Origin: Pseudorhodoplanes sp.
GTDB lineage: Bacteria; Pseudomonadota; Alphaproteobacteria; Rhizobiales; Xanthobacteraceae
Length of the DNA stretch: 64,000 bases
Direction of reading: 5' to 3'
Assembly: GCA_032027085.1 (NCBI GenBank)
Contig: JAVSMS010000001.1
Location: 2,325,705-2,389,704 of the forward strand
The position numbers and the translations under genes are program-made. Shown here piece by piece: positions 26,146 through 34,960 of this stretch. The notes under the pieces are model-generated. The model saw only the letters and a list, made by a program, of their open reading frames with translations. It searched no databases and was not told the DNA's origin. Positions within the stretch are counted from its first letter, which is position 1. Each line of letters starts with the position of its first letter.

Positions 26146-28014
26146 TCAGGTCCGTCGCATCTCCTTCACGTTCTTCTTCCGGGTTGTCTTGATCCTGCTC
26201 TGACGTGCCGGCACCGCCTTGCGTTGCGGCGGCGGAATAACCGGCAGCAGAATGAAAGGTTCGCGTCCGCTCTCGAAATGCAGGGTGGTCGTTCCGCTGA
26301 ACAGCTTTGCGGGGCGGTCCATGGGATCGTCATGCAGAAATGGGCCGCAGCCTTTCAACTCGTTCTTGAAATTCGAAAGCTTGCCGCCGCTGGCGGCGCC
26401 ATATTCGTAGTCCTTGCCACGGATCGTGACGCCGAGACGGTAGCCTGTGGGGATGACGATCGAGCTCGGCCAGATCTCGATATCGAGCTCGACCAGGAGG
26501 CCCGGTCTCAGCGGCTGCGGCTCATCGTGCGTGTGAAAGGGCCGGTAGGGTTTTGACAGCGCCAGGTCGAGCTTGCGGTGCGAAGCGCGCAGCCAACCCT
26601 GCGCCACTGGCGTGTGCGGATCGATGGCGCCTTGGAAGACGACTTCCCTCATGTCGGGCGAAAATACCCGCAGGACGGCAAAGATGTCGGCGTCTCTGGT
26701 CGAAGACGACACGACGAGCTTGAGCGCGGAGGGACCTGTGATCTCCGTTTCTGTCTCCAATGGCGCGCTCAGAAACGTTAGGCCCTCCCCCATGGCGGCG
26801 AAGCTCCTCGTTATTGCCTGAGTTGCGCGCCTCTCGCTCAGTCCACCGTCGGGGGTCAGATAAAATTTCGTCCATTTCGTTCGCTTCAGCGGCCATTCCT
26901 GCTCGGCGCGTTCCTCGAAACGGTCGATATGGCGGACCTGCAGCAGCACCTTCGGCTGCCGGTCCCAGCCGTTTTTCTTGTCGTGCAGGAAATGATCAAA
27001 GAAGCGTTTCTGCAGATTGCGGCCATAGTCGGTATAAAAATGCGTCCAGTGCTCGATGCCGTGCGCTTCCAGCCACTTCTCCTTTGAAGCGGCGCGCACG
27101 AAGCCCTCGAAATTGCCGCGCGGGTGCAGGCCCTGGCCACCCCAGTTGGCAGCGGACAGAAAGGGCACCTTCACCTTCGACCAGACCGGCGAGCGGGCCT
27201 TGTGATAGTCGTCATCCAGCGGATGCGCTTGGATCTCCTCCCCGAAGTTGCAGCGATTCTGCGCGAGCTGGTTTTCCGAGAAGAGTCTTGGGCCGCAGAC
27301 CAGTTCGCCATGCACGGGAGAGCGTTTGCCGCGCTCGCCGACGCCGTATTGCACGGTCTTGACCTGCATGTCGTACCAGTTGGCCCAGAATGTCGAGAGA
27401 ATGCCGCCATGATGCGTCATATCTCGGTACCAGTCGGCGGCGCCCTCCCAGATGCACATGGCGGCAAGATGCGGCGGCTGCAGCGAGGCGACGTGCCACT
27501 GGTTGATCCCGTAGTAGGAAATGCCGTTCAGCCCGACCCTGCCGTTCGACCAGGGCTGGACGCCGGCCCATTCGATACAATTGTAGAAGTCATTTGTTTC
27601 GCGAGGTGAAAAGTTGTCAATGTAACCCGGTGAACAGCCGCAGCCGCGTGAATCCACGCGCACGCAGGCATAATCGTGCGGCACCCATTTCTCCGGGTCG
27701 ACCACTTCCCAGTTCTGGTATTTGTTGCTTGAGCCTCTGGCGACGTCGGGATGTTGTTCAATCATGCGCTGCCATGCGCTCGGATATCCTTCCTGAAATG
27801 CAAGCCCCTTTGCATAAGGACCGTAGCTCAGAAGGACCGGATAACGGCCGAGCTTGCGCGGGCGGAAAACATCAGCGCGCAAAATAAGTCCGTCATCCAT
27901 CTCGATCTGCACATCCCAGTCGATATGCATGCCGTCGCGCGGTTCGCTGCGCGGCTGATGCGTGCCTCCGATCCGGCTGATGGCCGGTCTGTCGGTGTCC
28001 TGAACCGAACTCAC
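26146..28014 (-). CDS. CocE/NonD-family hydrolase
   Basis: A 622-residue serine hydrolase of the cocaine esterase / X-Pro dipeptidyl-peptidase S15 family. The nucleophile Ser lies in GLNGISYYG (about residue 169). VDSRGCGCSPG (about 118-128) is the typical oxyanion strand, and the C-terminal jelly-roll domain (LVVSSSTRDADIFAVLRV, SSIVIPTGYRLGVTIRG) is complete. No signal peptide, so it is cytoplasmic. It could hydrolyse an ester or amide in the surrounding pathway. The basic C-tail (KTTRKKNVKEMRR) is unusual. Confidence 0.85.
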   Translation of the reverse strand: MSSVQDTDRPAISRIGGTHQPRSEPRDGMHIDWDVQIEMDDGLILRADVFRPRKLGRYPVLLSYGPYAKGLAFQEGYPSAWQRMIEQHPDVARGSSNKYQNWEVVDPEKWVPHDYACVRVDSRGCGCSPGYIDNFSPRETNDFYNCIEWAGVQPWSNGRVGLNGISYYGINQWHVASLQPPHLAAMCIWEGAADWYRDMTHHGGILSTFWANWYDMQVKTVQYGVGERGKRSPVHGELVCGPRLFSENQLAQNRCNFGEEIQAHPLDDDYHKARSPVWSKVKVPFLSAANWGGQGLHPRGNFEGFVRAASKEKWLEAHGIEHWTHFYTDYGRNLQKRFFDHFLHDKKNGWDRQPKVLLQVRHIDRFEERAEQEWPLKRTKWTKFYLTPDGGLSERRATQAITRSFAAMGEGLTFLSAPLETETEITGPSALKLVVSSSTRDADIFAVLRVFSPDMREVVFQGAIDPHTPVAQGWLRASHRKLDLALSKPYRPFHTHDEPQPLRPGLLVELDIEIWPSSIVIPTGYRLGVTIRGKDYEYGAASGGKLSNFKNELKGCGPFLHDDPMDRPAKLFSGTTTLHFESGREPFILLPVIPPPQRKAVPARQSRIKTTRKKNVKEMRRT

Positions 28015-28123
28015 GCGTTCCCTCCCGCCGCCGGCGCATTATTTTCGCACCGTTGGGCGTTCGTCGCTGCTAGCCTAGCGCCCTCACCGGGGGATGCAGC
28101 AAATAAAATGCTTTGAGCGATGA

Positions 28124-28140
28124 CATTAGCTTTACTAATG
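28124..28140. promoter_or_regulatory. Inverted repeat CATTAG-N5-CTAATG in divergent promoter region
   Basis: A perfect 6-base-arm dyad in the 199-base gap between the divergent CocE-like gene and the dehydrogenase at 28214. It contains ATTAG-N5-CTAAT, which fits the T-N11-A rule for LysR-type sites. The LysR gene at 30258-31235 is the obvious candidate regulator. The regulatory role is inferred. Confidence 0.45.
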
Positions 28141-28213
28141 CGGCTTTTGCCTAGCACGCTTATGTCCTAGCGAAGCGGCAAGCACTGCCGGGACATTGCG
28201 AGGAGGAGAGTTC

Positions 28214-29098
28214 ATGAATGTGGGAGTAGCGGGCCTCGGCAAAATGGGTGCGGCTATGGCGTCCCGGCTGATCGAGGTCGGGCATCAGGTGACGGTCTGG
28301 AACAGAACCGCCAACAAGACTGAGCCTCTGGTGAAGGAGGGAGCCGTTGCGACTTCAACTCCGGCCGAACTGGCAAGCCGGTCGGACGTCATCATTACCA
28401 TTCTGACGGACAGTGCGGCGATTGACTCCGTGTTTCACGGCCCATCCGGCCTTCTCAGCGGAGATGTGCGCGGCAAGCTGTTCATCGAAATGAGCACGGT
28501 GCAGCCTCATACAGAAGTGGCCTTGGCGGAGAAAGTCCGCGCGAAGGGCGCGGCCTTTGTCGAGTGCCCGGTTGGCGGCACCACGGGACCGGCGCGACAG
28601 GGCAAGCTGATTGGTCTTGCGGGCGGCAGCAACGAGGACTTCGCGCGCGCCAAACCGATCCTTGAGCAATTGTGCCGTCGCATAGAGCATTGCGGCGAGA
28701 TTGGCGCCGGCTCCTCAATGAAACTCACCATCAATCTGCCCCTGGTGATCTACTGGCAGGCGCTGGGCGAAGCGCTGGCAGTGAGCCGGCATCTCGGTTT
28801 TGATCACGCGCGCATGATGGATCTGCTGGCAGATACGTCGGGTGGCACCAATGCCATCAAGAATCGCGGACCGGCATTGGCCAAGATGCTGGGCGGCGAT
28901 CTGTCGGGCGCAGCGACCTTCAATCTTGATGACGCACGCAAGGACCTGCGAACGATGCTGGCGGAAGGGAAATCCCGCGGGATCGAACTGCCGCTGATCG
29001 AGCGTACGCTCGCCTGTTTCGACGAGGCGAGCAAGGCCGGCTGGGGCCAACGCGACGGTTCGAGCCAGGCGGTCTACTGGTCGCAGCGCAGAAAATAG
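28214..29098 (+). CDS. NAD(P)-dependent beta-hydroxyacid dehydrogenase (HIBADH/GarR family)
   Basis: A 294-residue enzyme. N-terminal dinucleotide loop GLGKMGAAMASRL (about 7-19), substrate motif ECPVGGTTGPARQGKL (about 116-131) and the catalytic Lys in GAGSSMKLTINL (about 171) are present. GGAGGAG sits just before the ATG at 28214. Relatives reduce tartronate semialdehyde or oxidise 3-hydroxyisobutyrate and similar acids. It opens the operon with the HbpS-like and GST genes. Confidence 0.9.
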   Translation: MNVGVAGLGKMGAAMASRLIEVGHQVTVWNRTANKTEPLVKEGAVATSTPAELASRSDVIITILTDSAAIDSVFHGPSGLLSGDVRGKLFIEMSTVQPHTEVALAEKVRAKGAAFVECPVGGTTGPARQGKLIGLAGGSNEDFARAKPILEQLCRRIEHCGEIGAGSSMKLTINLPLVIYWQALGEALAVSRHLGFDHARMMDLLADTSGGTNAIKNRGPALAKMLGGDLSGAATFNLDDARKDLRTMLAEGKSRGIELPLIERTLACFDEASKAGWGQRDGSSQAVYWSQRRK

Positions 29099-29124
29099 TC
29101 TGTTCATTTGAAGCGGGGGAAATC

Positions 29125-29568
29125 ATGTCTGGTTTGACGCTCGCGCAAGCAAGCAAGATAGTTGATGTCGCCCTGAAACAGGCGCGCGAAGCAAATTTCG
29201 CGCCGCTGTCGGTCGCCGTGCTTGATGCTGGCGGACACCTCGTTGCATTCAAGCGTGAGGACAAATCGGGCATCATGCGCTTCGACATTGCATTCGGTAA
29301 GGCGTGGGGTGCGCTCGGCATGGGCTTCGGCTCGCGCACCTTGTTCGAGCGCGCCGAGAAGACGCCGATGTTCTTCACCACGCTAGCGGCGGCGAGCGGC
29401 GGGCGCGTCGTCACCAATCCGGGCGGCGTACTCATTCGCAACGGTGCCGGTGACATTATCGGCGCCGTTGGTATTTCCGGCGATACGTCAGACAATGACG
29501 AGAAATGCGCGGTCGCGGGCATCGCGGCGGCGGGACTGAAAGCTGATCCCGGGGGTTCTAAGAGTTAA
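29125..29568 (+). CDS. HbpS/GlcG (DUF336) family protein
   Basis: A 147-residue protein of the GlcG/HbpS fold: LTLAQASKIVDVALKQAREANF, SVAVLDAGGHLVAFKRED and GGVLIRNGAGDIIGAVGISG. Members are small, often octameric, and are found in many catabolic operons; some bind haem or cobalamin and some are enzymes (PduO C-terminal domain). No export signal. The start lies 26 bases after the dehydrogenase stop. A specific role cannot be given. Confidence 0.82.
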   Translation: MSGLTLAQASKIVDVALKQAREANFAPLSVAVLDAGGHLVAFKREDKSGIMRFDIAFGKAWGALGMGFGSRTLFERAEKTPMFFTTLAAASGGRVVTNPGGVLIRNGAGDIIGAVGISGDTSDNDEKCAVAGIAAAGLKADPGGSKS

Positions 29569-29597
29569 AGCCAGTCCGGCCGGCAAAAGGGGCGAGC

Positions 29598-30248
29598 ATG
29601 CAGTTCTTCTCGTTCTGGCGATCCCTTGCGAGTTTCCGCGTCCGCATTGCGCTCAATCTCAAGGGGCTGAGCGCCGACGTCGTCGACGTCAATCTGATGC
29701 AGGGCCGGCAGCGGGAAGAGGTATTCCGGAAAGTGAACCCGCAGATGCTGCTGCCGGCGTTGATCGATGGCGAAGGGCCGCCCCTGTTCCAGTCACTTGC
29801 CATCATCGAATATCTGGACGAGACGCATCCGCATCCGCGACTTCTGCCAGCGGAGCCGCGGGCACGTGCGCGCGCTCGGGCGTTGGCGATGATTGTCGCT
29901 TGCGATGCGCATCCGCTGATCGTGCCGCGGGTGCGCGAATATCTGGAACATGAACTAAAAGTTGACGAGACGGCGCGCAACAGGTGGATTCATCACTGGC
30001 TGGGCGAGGCGCTGAAGGCGCTGGAAATGAATCTCGCCGACAACCCGGAGACGGGGCGCTATTGTCAGGGCGACGCCATTACCGTCGCGGATATCTGTTT
30101 GGTCAGTCACGCCACCGGCGCAAACTTCTTCAAGCTCGACCTCGCGCCTTATCCGACCGTGCGCCGCATCGTCGACACCTGCATGCAGAACGACGCCTTC
30201 GCCCGCGCGCATCCGCTGAAACAGCCGGGCGCCCCGCAAAGCGCCTGA
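29598..30248 (+). CDS. maiA: Zeta-class glutathione S-transferase / maleylacetoacetate isomerase-like
   Basis: A 216-residue GST-fold enzyme. The N-terminal SFWRSLASFRVRIALNLKG corresponds to the SSCS-x-RVRIAL active region of zeta GSTs, although the SSCS motif is altered. PQMLLPALIDGEGPPLFQSLAIIEYLDE is the thioredoxin-fold glutathione site, and the C-terminal CQGDAITVADICL is typical. Zeta GSTs isomerise maleyl- to fumaryl-acetoacetate or -pyruvate after aromatic ring cleavage. No fumarylacetoacetate hydrolase gene is adjacent. Confidence 0.8.
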   Translation: MQFFSFWRSLASFRVRIALNLKGLSADVVDVNLMQGRQREEVFRKVNPQMLLPALIDGEGPPLFQSLAIIEYLDETHPHPRLLPAEPRARARARALAMIVACDAHPLIVPRVREYLEHELKVDETARNRWIHHWLGEALKALEMNLADNPETGRYCQGDAITVADICLVSHATGANFFKLDLAPYPTVRRIVDTCMQNDAFARAHPLKQPGAPQSA

Positions 30249-30257
30249 TGTCGCCCG

Positions 30258-31235
30258 CTATCGCTTTCCGCCGCTGCTGTGTTTGCGTGCAGCGCCAATT
30301 CCAGCCACGCTGAGTTCAGCGGTCAGCGCGCCCTCGATGGCGCCGAGATCGGCTTCGAAGCGTTCAAGAAAATGCCGCGCCGCCGTGCTCAGCGTGCGGC
30401 GGGCCGGCGTGATCAGGATGAATTCTGCGTAGAGCGGGGGATCGATGACCGGGCTGATGATCAGCTCGCGCTTGTGCAGGTCGTTCGCGCAGATCAGCCC
30501 CGGCAACATGGTGACCCAGTCGGTGCGGGCCACGAATTCCAGCGTGCCGATCATGGCGTCCATTTCGATCATGCGCTCGATCGCGACGCCGTGCGTCTGG
30601 AAATAGATTTCCAGATTACGCCGGCGCACATTTTCCGGACCGGGCACGACAAATTTGAGCGGCGCGCATTCGGAGAGGCGTATCGGCGCGAGCGGCGTGA
30701 ATTTGCTGTTCGGCCCGGAAATCAAGACCTCGCGGTCGCGCAGCAGAAGCCGCGATTTCAGGCCGATGCGTCCCTCGAAGGCCGGGACGATGGCAAAGTC
30801 GAGCTCATCGGCGAGCACCTTGTCGGTCAATACGCCGCTGTAACCCTCGAAGATGTGCAGATTCACATCCGGAAAAGCGGGAACAAAATACTCGAGCGTC
30901 GGCGCCAGGGCCGCGCGGGTGAAAGTCGGCATCAGGCCGATGCGCAGTTCGCCGGTCACGAGGCCGGCGAGGGAGCGGATATCCTCCTCGGCATTCTCCA
31001 GCATCCCGACGGCATCCACGCAGCGCCGGTAATAGCGCAGTCCGGCCGGGGTCGGCCGCACGCCGGTGGCAGAGCGGTCGAACAACGCGACGCCGAGCGC
31101 GCGTTCCACCGCGGAGACATGCTGCGAAATCCCGGATTGGGTTGCATGCTCCCGCTCCGCGGCGCGGGTGAAGGACCCTTCCTCGCAGACGGCGATCACG
31201 GCTTGAATCTGGCGAAGAGTCGGCCGGTGCTGCAT
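30258..31235 (-). CDS. LysR family transcriptional regulator
   Basis: A 325-residue activator-type regulator. Winged helix at the N-terminus (LRQIQAVIAVCEEGSFTRAA, QSGISQHVSAVERALGVALF), followed by a periplasmic-binding-like effector domain. The ATG at 31235 has TAAGG seven bases before it; a TTG at 31241 is the alternative. It faces the GST operon tail to tail and is divergent from the luciferase-like monooxygenase, which it may control, together with the dyad at 28124. Confidence 0.88.
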   Translation of the reverse strand: MQHRPTLRQIQAVIAVCEEGSFTRAAEREHATQSGISQHVSAVERALGVALFDRSATGVRPTPAGLRYYRRCVDAVGMLENAEEDIRSLAGLVTGELRIGLMPTFTRAALAPTLEYFVPAFPDVNLHIFEGYSGVLTDKVLADELDFAIVPAFEGRIGLKSRLLLRDREVLISGPNSKFTPLAPIRLSECAPLKFVVPGPENVRRRNLEIYFQTHGVAIERMIEMDAMIGTLEFVARTDWVTMLPGLICANDLHKRELIISPVIDPPLYAEFILITPARRTLSTAARHFLERFEADLGAIEGALTAELSVAGIGAARKHSSGGKR

Positions 31236-31325
31236 CAGCAAACCTTATAGAGAAGGTCAAAGCATATTATTTCGAATGCGAAGTGTCAGCAGCTAAGTTC
31301 GTTTCAAAGTCGCTGGAGCCCGTTA

Positions 31326-32432
31326 ATGAAACTTGGTTTTTTCACCATGCCGATCCACCCGCTCGACAAGGACTGGCGGCAATCCTTGCGCGAGGACCGG
31401 GAGGCTTTCGTGCTGGCTGATCAGCTCGGCTTCGTGGAGGGTTATGCCGGCGAGCATGCGACCGACAGGGCCGAGAACATCACCTCGTGTGCGATGTTCA
31501 TCGCCACATTGGTCGATGCCGTGAAGACCATGAAGTTGGGCACCGGCACGATCAACATGCCGAACAGCCATCCTGCCGCCGTCGCGGCGCAGATCGCGAT
31601 GCTCGACCATCTGCTGGATGGCCGTTTCATCTTCGGCATCAGCCCGGGCGGCTTGCTCTCGGATGCGGAGGTGTTCGGCAATCTCGACGCCAACCGCAAC
31701 GAGATGTTTCTGGAGGCGATCAACCAGGTGCTGCAGATCTGGGAGAGCGAGCCGCCTTACAACCTCAAGGGCAAATACTGGAATATCAGCGTCGAGAAGC
31801 AGTTCATGCCCGAACTCGGCCAGGGATATTTACCCAAGCCTTTGCAGCGCCCGCATCCGCCCATCGTGGTCACGGCGGTTGCGCCATTCTCCAAGGGCGT
31901 CACCGAAGCCGCCGCCCGCGGCTGGGATCCGATCTCGGCCAACTTCCTGATGCCGTCCTGGGTGAAGAGCCATTGGCCGAAATATGCCGAGGGCTGCGAG
32001 CGCGCGGGCCGGCCAGCCGATCCCGCCAATTGGCGCGTCGCCAAGAGCATCTTCGTCGCCGATGATGACAACACCGCGCGCGATTACGCGACGGCGCCGA
32101 ATTCGCCCTACCGCTATTATTACAAGCAGCTTTTCACCAAGCTGAAGGCGAATGGTCGCATTGAATTGTTCAAGACGCGGCGCGACCAGCCCGACGACGA
32201 GGTGACGCTGGACAGCGTCTGCGACGCGCTGATCATTTACGGCTCGCCCGATAAGGTGGCCGATGATCTTCTCGCCTTCCGCGAGACGGTCGGCGATTTC
32301 GGTACATTGCTCTACGCCGGCAAGGACTGGCTTGACCCCACGCTCGGCAAGCGGTCGATGCAGCTTCTGGCGGAAAAGGTGATGCCGAAGGTGAATGCGG
32401 CGATCGGCGGATCGCAGAAGGCGGCGGAGTAG
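31326..32432 (+). CDS. Luciferase-like (LLM) flavin-dependent monooxygenase
   Basis: A 368-residue TIM-barrel enzyme of the bacterial-luciferase superfamily: MKLGFFTMPIHP at the N-terminus, LGTGTINMPNSHPAAVAAQIAMLD, and RFIFGISPGGLLSDAEVFG. Members of this subgroup (limonene or alkane-type) use FMNH2 delivered by a separate reductase, and the flavin reductase at 19714-20226 is the only candidate in the window. Divergent from the LysR gene. It could oxygenate a ring or a side chain of the locus substrate. Confidence 0.87.
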   Translation: MKLGFFTMPIHPLDKDWRQSLREDREAFVLADQLGFVEGYAGEHATDRAENITSCAMFIATLVDAVKTMKLGTGTINMPNSHPAAVAAQIAMLDHLLDGRFIFGISPGGLLSDAEVFGNLDANRNEMFLEAINQVLQIWESEPPYNLKGKYWNISVEKQFMPELGQGYLPKPLQRPHPPIVVTAVAPFSKGVTEAAARGWDPISANFLMPSWVKSHWPKYAEGCERAGRPADPANWRVAKSIFVADDDNTARDYATAPNSPYRYYYKQLFTKLKANGRIELFKTRRDQPDDEVTLDSVCDALIIYGSPDKVADDLLAFRETVGDFGTLLYAGKDWLDPTLGKRSMQLLAEKVMPKVNAAIGGSQKAAE

Positions 32433-32440
32433 AAAGCCAT

Positions 32441-32546
32441 TTGCGGTCATTCCGGTACGTGCCAAAGACGCGATCCGGAAAACCCAGAACAGACGCAAGG
32501 CGGCGCGGCTGGATTTCCGCGGTTCTTCGCAGCGCCCCGAAGGACA
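32441..32546. repeat. Degenerate intergenic repeat (uncertain)
   Basis: The gap between the convergent monooxygenase and dehydrogenase genes contains GGTCATTCCGG at one end and CGCCCCGAAGGAC at the other, with CTGGATTTCCGCGG inside. This looks like a decayed copy of a common rhizobial intergenic repeat. Arms are poor, so the call is weak. Confidence 0.35.
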
Positions 32547-32549
32547 AAT

Positions 32550-33494
32550 CTAGCTGATCCGATTGATCAACGTCTTTCCGGCAAAATGCGCCGCCAGGTT
32601 GTCCAGCATCACCTGGCCGATTTCCGTTCGCGTCTCCATCGTGCCGGTGCCATGATGCGGCTGCACGATGACGTTCGGCAGCGCCAGCAAGTCCTCTGAG
32701 ATGTTCGGTTCGTTGTCGAAAACGTCGAGCGCCGCATAGCCGAGCTTGCCGGTCTTCAGTGCCTCGATCATCGCCGGCTCGTCGACCACGCTGCCGCGCG
32801 CGACATTGATCAGGGTGCCTTGCGGTCCGAGCGCCTCGATCACCGCCTTCGACACGAGGTGGCGGGTTTCCTCTCCGCCCTTGCAGGCCACCATCAGATA
32901 GTCGCTCTGCCGCGCCAGCTCGACCGGATCGGCAATATACTCATAAGGCGCCTCCGCCTTCTTGCGCGGCCCCTGATAGATCACGCGCATGCGGAACGCC
33001 GCCGCGCGATCGGCGATCGCACGGCCGATGCCGCCGAGTCCGATGACGCCGCAGGTTTTTCGACCGACGCTGCGGCCGAGCTTGATCGGGCCTTTCGCGA
33101 CCCATTCACCGTCACGCACATATTTGTCGGCCATCACGATCTGTCGCGCGGAGGCGAGCATCAGTCCGATGGCAAGATCGGCGACTTCCGGACCGATCAC
33201 GTCGGGCGTGTTGGTGACGGGAATATTCTTTTCGCGCGCCGCCTTGAGATCGACGGCGTCGGTGCCGACGCCGAACACCGATATGATCTCGATATTCGGA
33301 AACCGGTCCATCATCTCGCGCGAGGCGCCGCGATTGGCCTCGGTGGCGATGGCGCGGATACGCCTGGCGGCTTCTGGCGTAAATGCGTCGGCCGGTACCG
33401 GCAGGGTGCGGAAGTGATGAATTGTGTAGTTCTCGCGCAGCGATTGCACCGTCGCTTCGGGGAACGAGCCGATATAAAGCACTTCGGGTTTCAT
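32550..33494 (-). CDS. D-2-hydroxyacid dehydrogenase (GRHPR-like)
   Basis: A 314-residue NAD(P)-dependent dehydrogenase. Dinucleotide loop GVIGLGGIGRAIADR (about 148-162), catalytic Arg in NVARGSVVDEPAM, Glu in DNEPNIS and His in VQPHHGTGT are all present. The set matches glyoxylate/hydroxypyruvate reductases. It probably reduces or oxidises a small 2-oxo/2-hydroxy acid released by the catabolic pathway. Its start is 34 bases after the M24 gene on the same strand, so they are likely co-transcribed. Confidence 0.9.
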   Translation of the reverse strand: MKPEVLYIGSFPEATVQSLRENYTIHHFRTLPVPADAFTPEAARRIRAIATEANRGASREMMDRFPNIEIISVFGVGTDAVDLKAAREKNIPVTNTPDVIGPEVADLAIGLMLASARQIVMADKYVRDGEWVAKGPIKLGRSVGRKTCGVIGLGGIGRAIADRAAAFRMRVIYQGPRKKAEAPYEYIADPVELARQSDYLMVACKGGEETRHLVSKAVIEALGPQGTLINVARGSVVDEPAMIEALKTGKLGYAALDVFDNEPNISEDLLALPNVIVQPHHGTGTMETRTEIGQVMLDNLAAHFAGKTLINRIS

Positions 33495-33528
33495 GACTTA
33501 AGTCGTTGTTGCCGTGGCGGCTGAAGCG

Positions 33529-34713
33529 TCAGATTTCAAAAATCTGCTTCGGTGTCTTGTGCAGGCATTCACTCGCGCCGTTGGCCTGCACCAGATAATT
33601 GTCGCAGATCACGGCAAAGAGTGTGTCGGTCTCGTAACCGGGATGCACGGCGAGATTCATGTTTTCGGCAAGCGACATGGTTTCGTCGGCGCGCACCAGT
33701 GGACGCTCGACCAGGTCATATCCCTGTCCATGACAATAAAGCCGCAGCTCTTTCGGCAATCCGCGCGCCTGCATGAACTCGTCATGCGCGACGGCAATGT
33801 CGCGGCAGGATGCGCCGGGCTTGATCATCTTGAGCGTATGCGCCTGCGCTTCCTTCACGGTCTCGAAGCCGTCGATGATTTCATTGGATGCCTTGCCGAG
33901 CACGACGGTGCGGGCAATCTCCGTGTACATGCCGCCGGGTCCGCTATTCTCAATCAGCAGCGAAAAATAATCGCCCTGCTTGAGGGTGCGGCCCTGCATG
34001 TAGCGGTCGACGAAATCCGATCTCTGGCCAAGCGGAGCCGTGGAGCCGAGAAACAGGCCTTGCTCGCTGCCAAGCACTCGGCCTTCATATTGGGCAAGGG
34101 CGGTGATGTCGTTGTCCCGCATGCCGGGCTTTACCTTTTTCAGTACGCGGGCGAAAATCTCGTCCTGCATCTCCGCGCATTTGCGGATCAGAGCGATTTC
34201 CTCGGCGCTCTTCACTGCTTTGATGGCGTCCACCCATTCCGTTGCATCGACGAATGTCGTGCCTGAAAGGCCGGCTTCGATCTGCTTGACGAATTGATGC
34301 GGGATCGCGCCGGCCCCGAGCCAGCCGATAGTCTTGTAATTGCGGAGCTTCAATTCCTCGAGCGCCAGTTCGGCCTGATAGCCGAATGTGTAGGCAATCG
34401 AGGTGAAGGATGGTGTGCACAATATATCGCCAACGCCGCGATGAATGTCATGCTGTCCGTCCAGCTTGCGGCGTGCGCCCTGCGGTCCCATGTCGACCAC
34501 GGTCATGTGGTCGGCGGCGTGGAAGATGACCGTGCGCGGATATCCATTATAGGCGGGAAAATCGGTGAACCACTTCACGTAGCCGCCCAGCCAATCATTG
34601 TTGTTCTGCATGACCAGCGCGTCGATCTTGCGATCCTTCATCCCGCGACGCACCGCCTCCCATCGGCGTTTTAGTTCGGCGGTAGAGATCGGATTGACGA
34701 CGCGCTCGTTCAT
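33529..34713 (-). CDS. M24-fold (creatinase/prolidase-like) protein with altered metal site
   Basis: A 394-residue protein with the two-domain creatinase/aminopeptidase P layout: N-terminal domain (LVMQNNNDWLGGYVKWFTDF) and pita-bread C-terminal domain (LIENSGPGGMYTEIARTVV, YCHGQGYDLVERP, LAVHPGYETDT). By eye, the five metal ligands of aminopeptidase P (D, D, H, E, E) correspond here to E, E, H, H and a non-acidic residue. A standard two-metal peptidase site is therefore unlikely. Metal-free creatinase is a precedent for a C-N hydrolase on this fold. No signal peptide. Confidence 0.82.
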   Translation of the reverse strand: MNERVVNPISTAELKRRWEAVRRGMKDRKIDALVMQNNNDWLGGYVKWFTDFPAYNGYPRTVIFHAADHMTVVDMGPQGARRKLDGQHDIHRGVGDILCTPSFTSIAYTFGYQAELALEELKLRNYKTIGWLGAGAIPHQFVKQIEAGLSGTTFVDATEWVDAIKAVKSAEEIALIRKCAEMQDEIFARVLKKVKPGMRDNDITALAQYEGRVLGSEQGLFLGSTAPLGQRSDFVDRYMQGRTLKQGDYFSLLIENSGPGGMYTEIARTVVLGKASNEIIDGFETVKEAQAHTLKMIKPGASCRDIAVAHDEFMQARGLPKELRLYCHGQGYDLVERPLVRADETMSLAENMNLAVHPGYETDTLFAVICDNYLVQANGASECLHKTPKQIFEI

Positions 34714-34960
34714 TATCGGCCTTGTGTCGGTGATTGTCCCGGGGGCTTTTGCGGCCGTACATTTTCACCCTGTCTACTGAGACGCAAGAGCGCAGGCGTA
34801 CCGCATTGCGGTTATCTGCGCGATAGGCAATAAACACCGCAAGGGTTGCCGGCGGTCCAGACCGCTTCCGCGAGGTAATCAGGCGGACGTTGTGGTGCAG
34901 TCCGGCCTGGGGTCGAGTTTAATTTCGGGCGCACGAGCGACACGGATCGGTTCACCGGGC

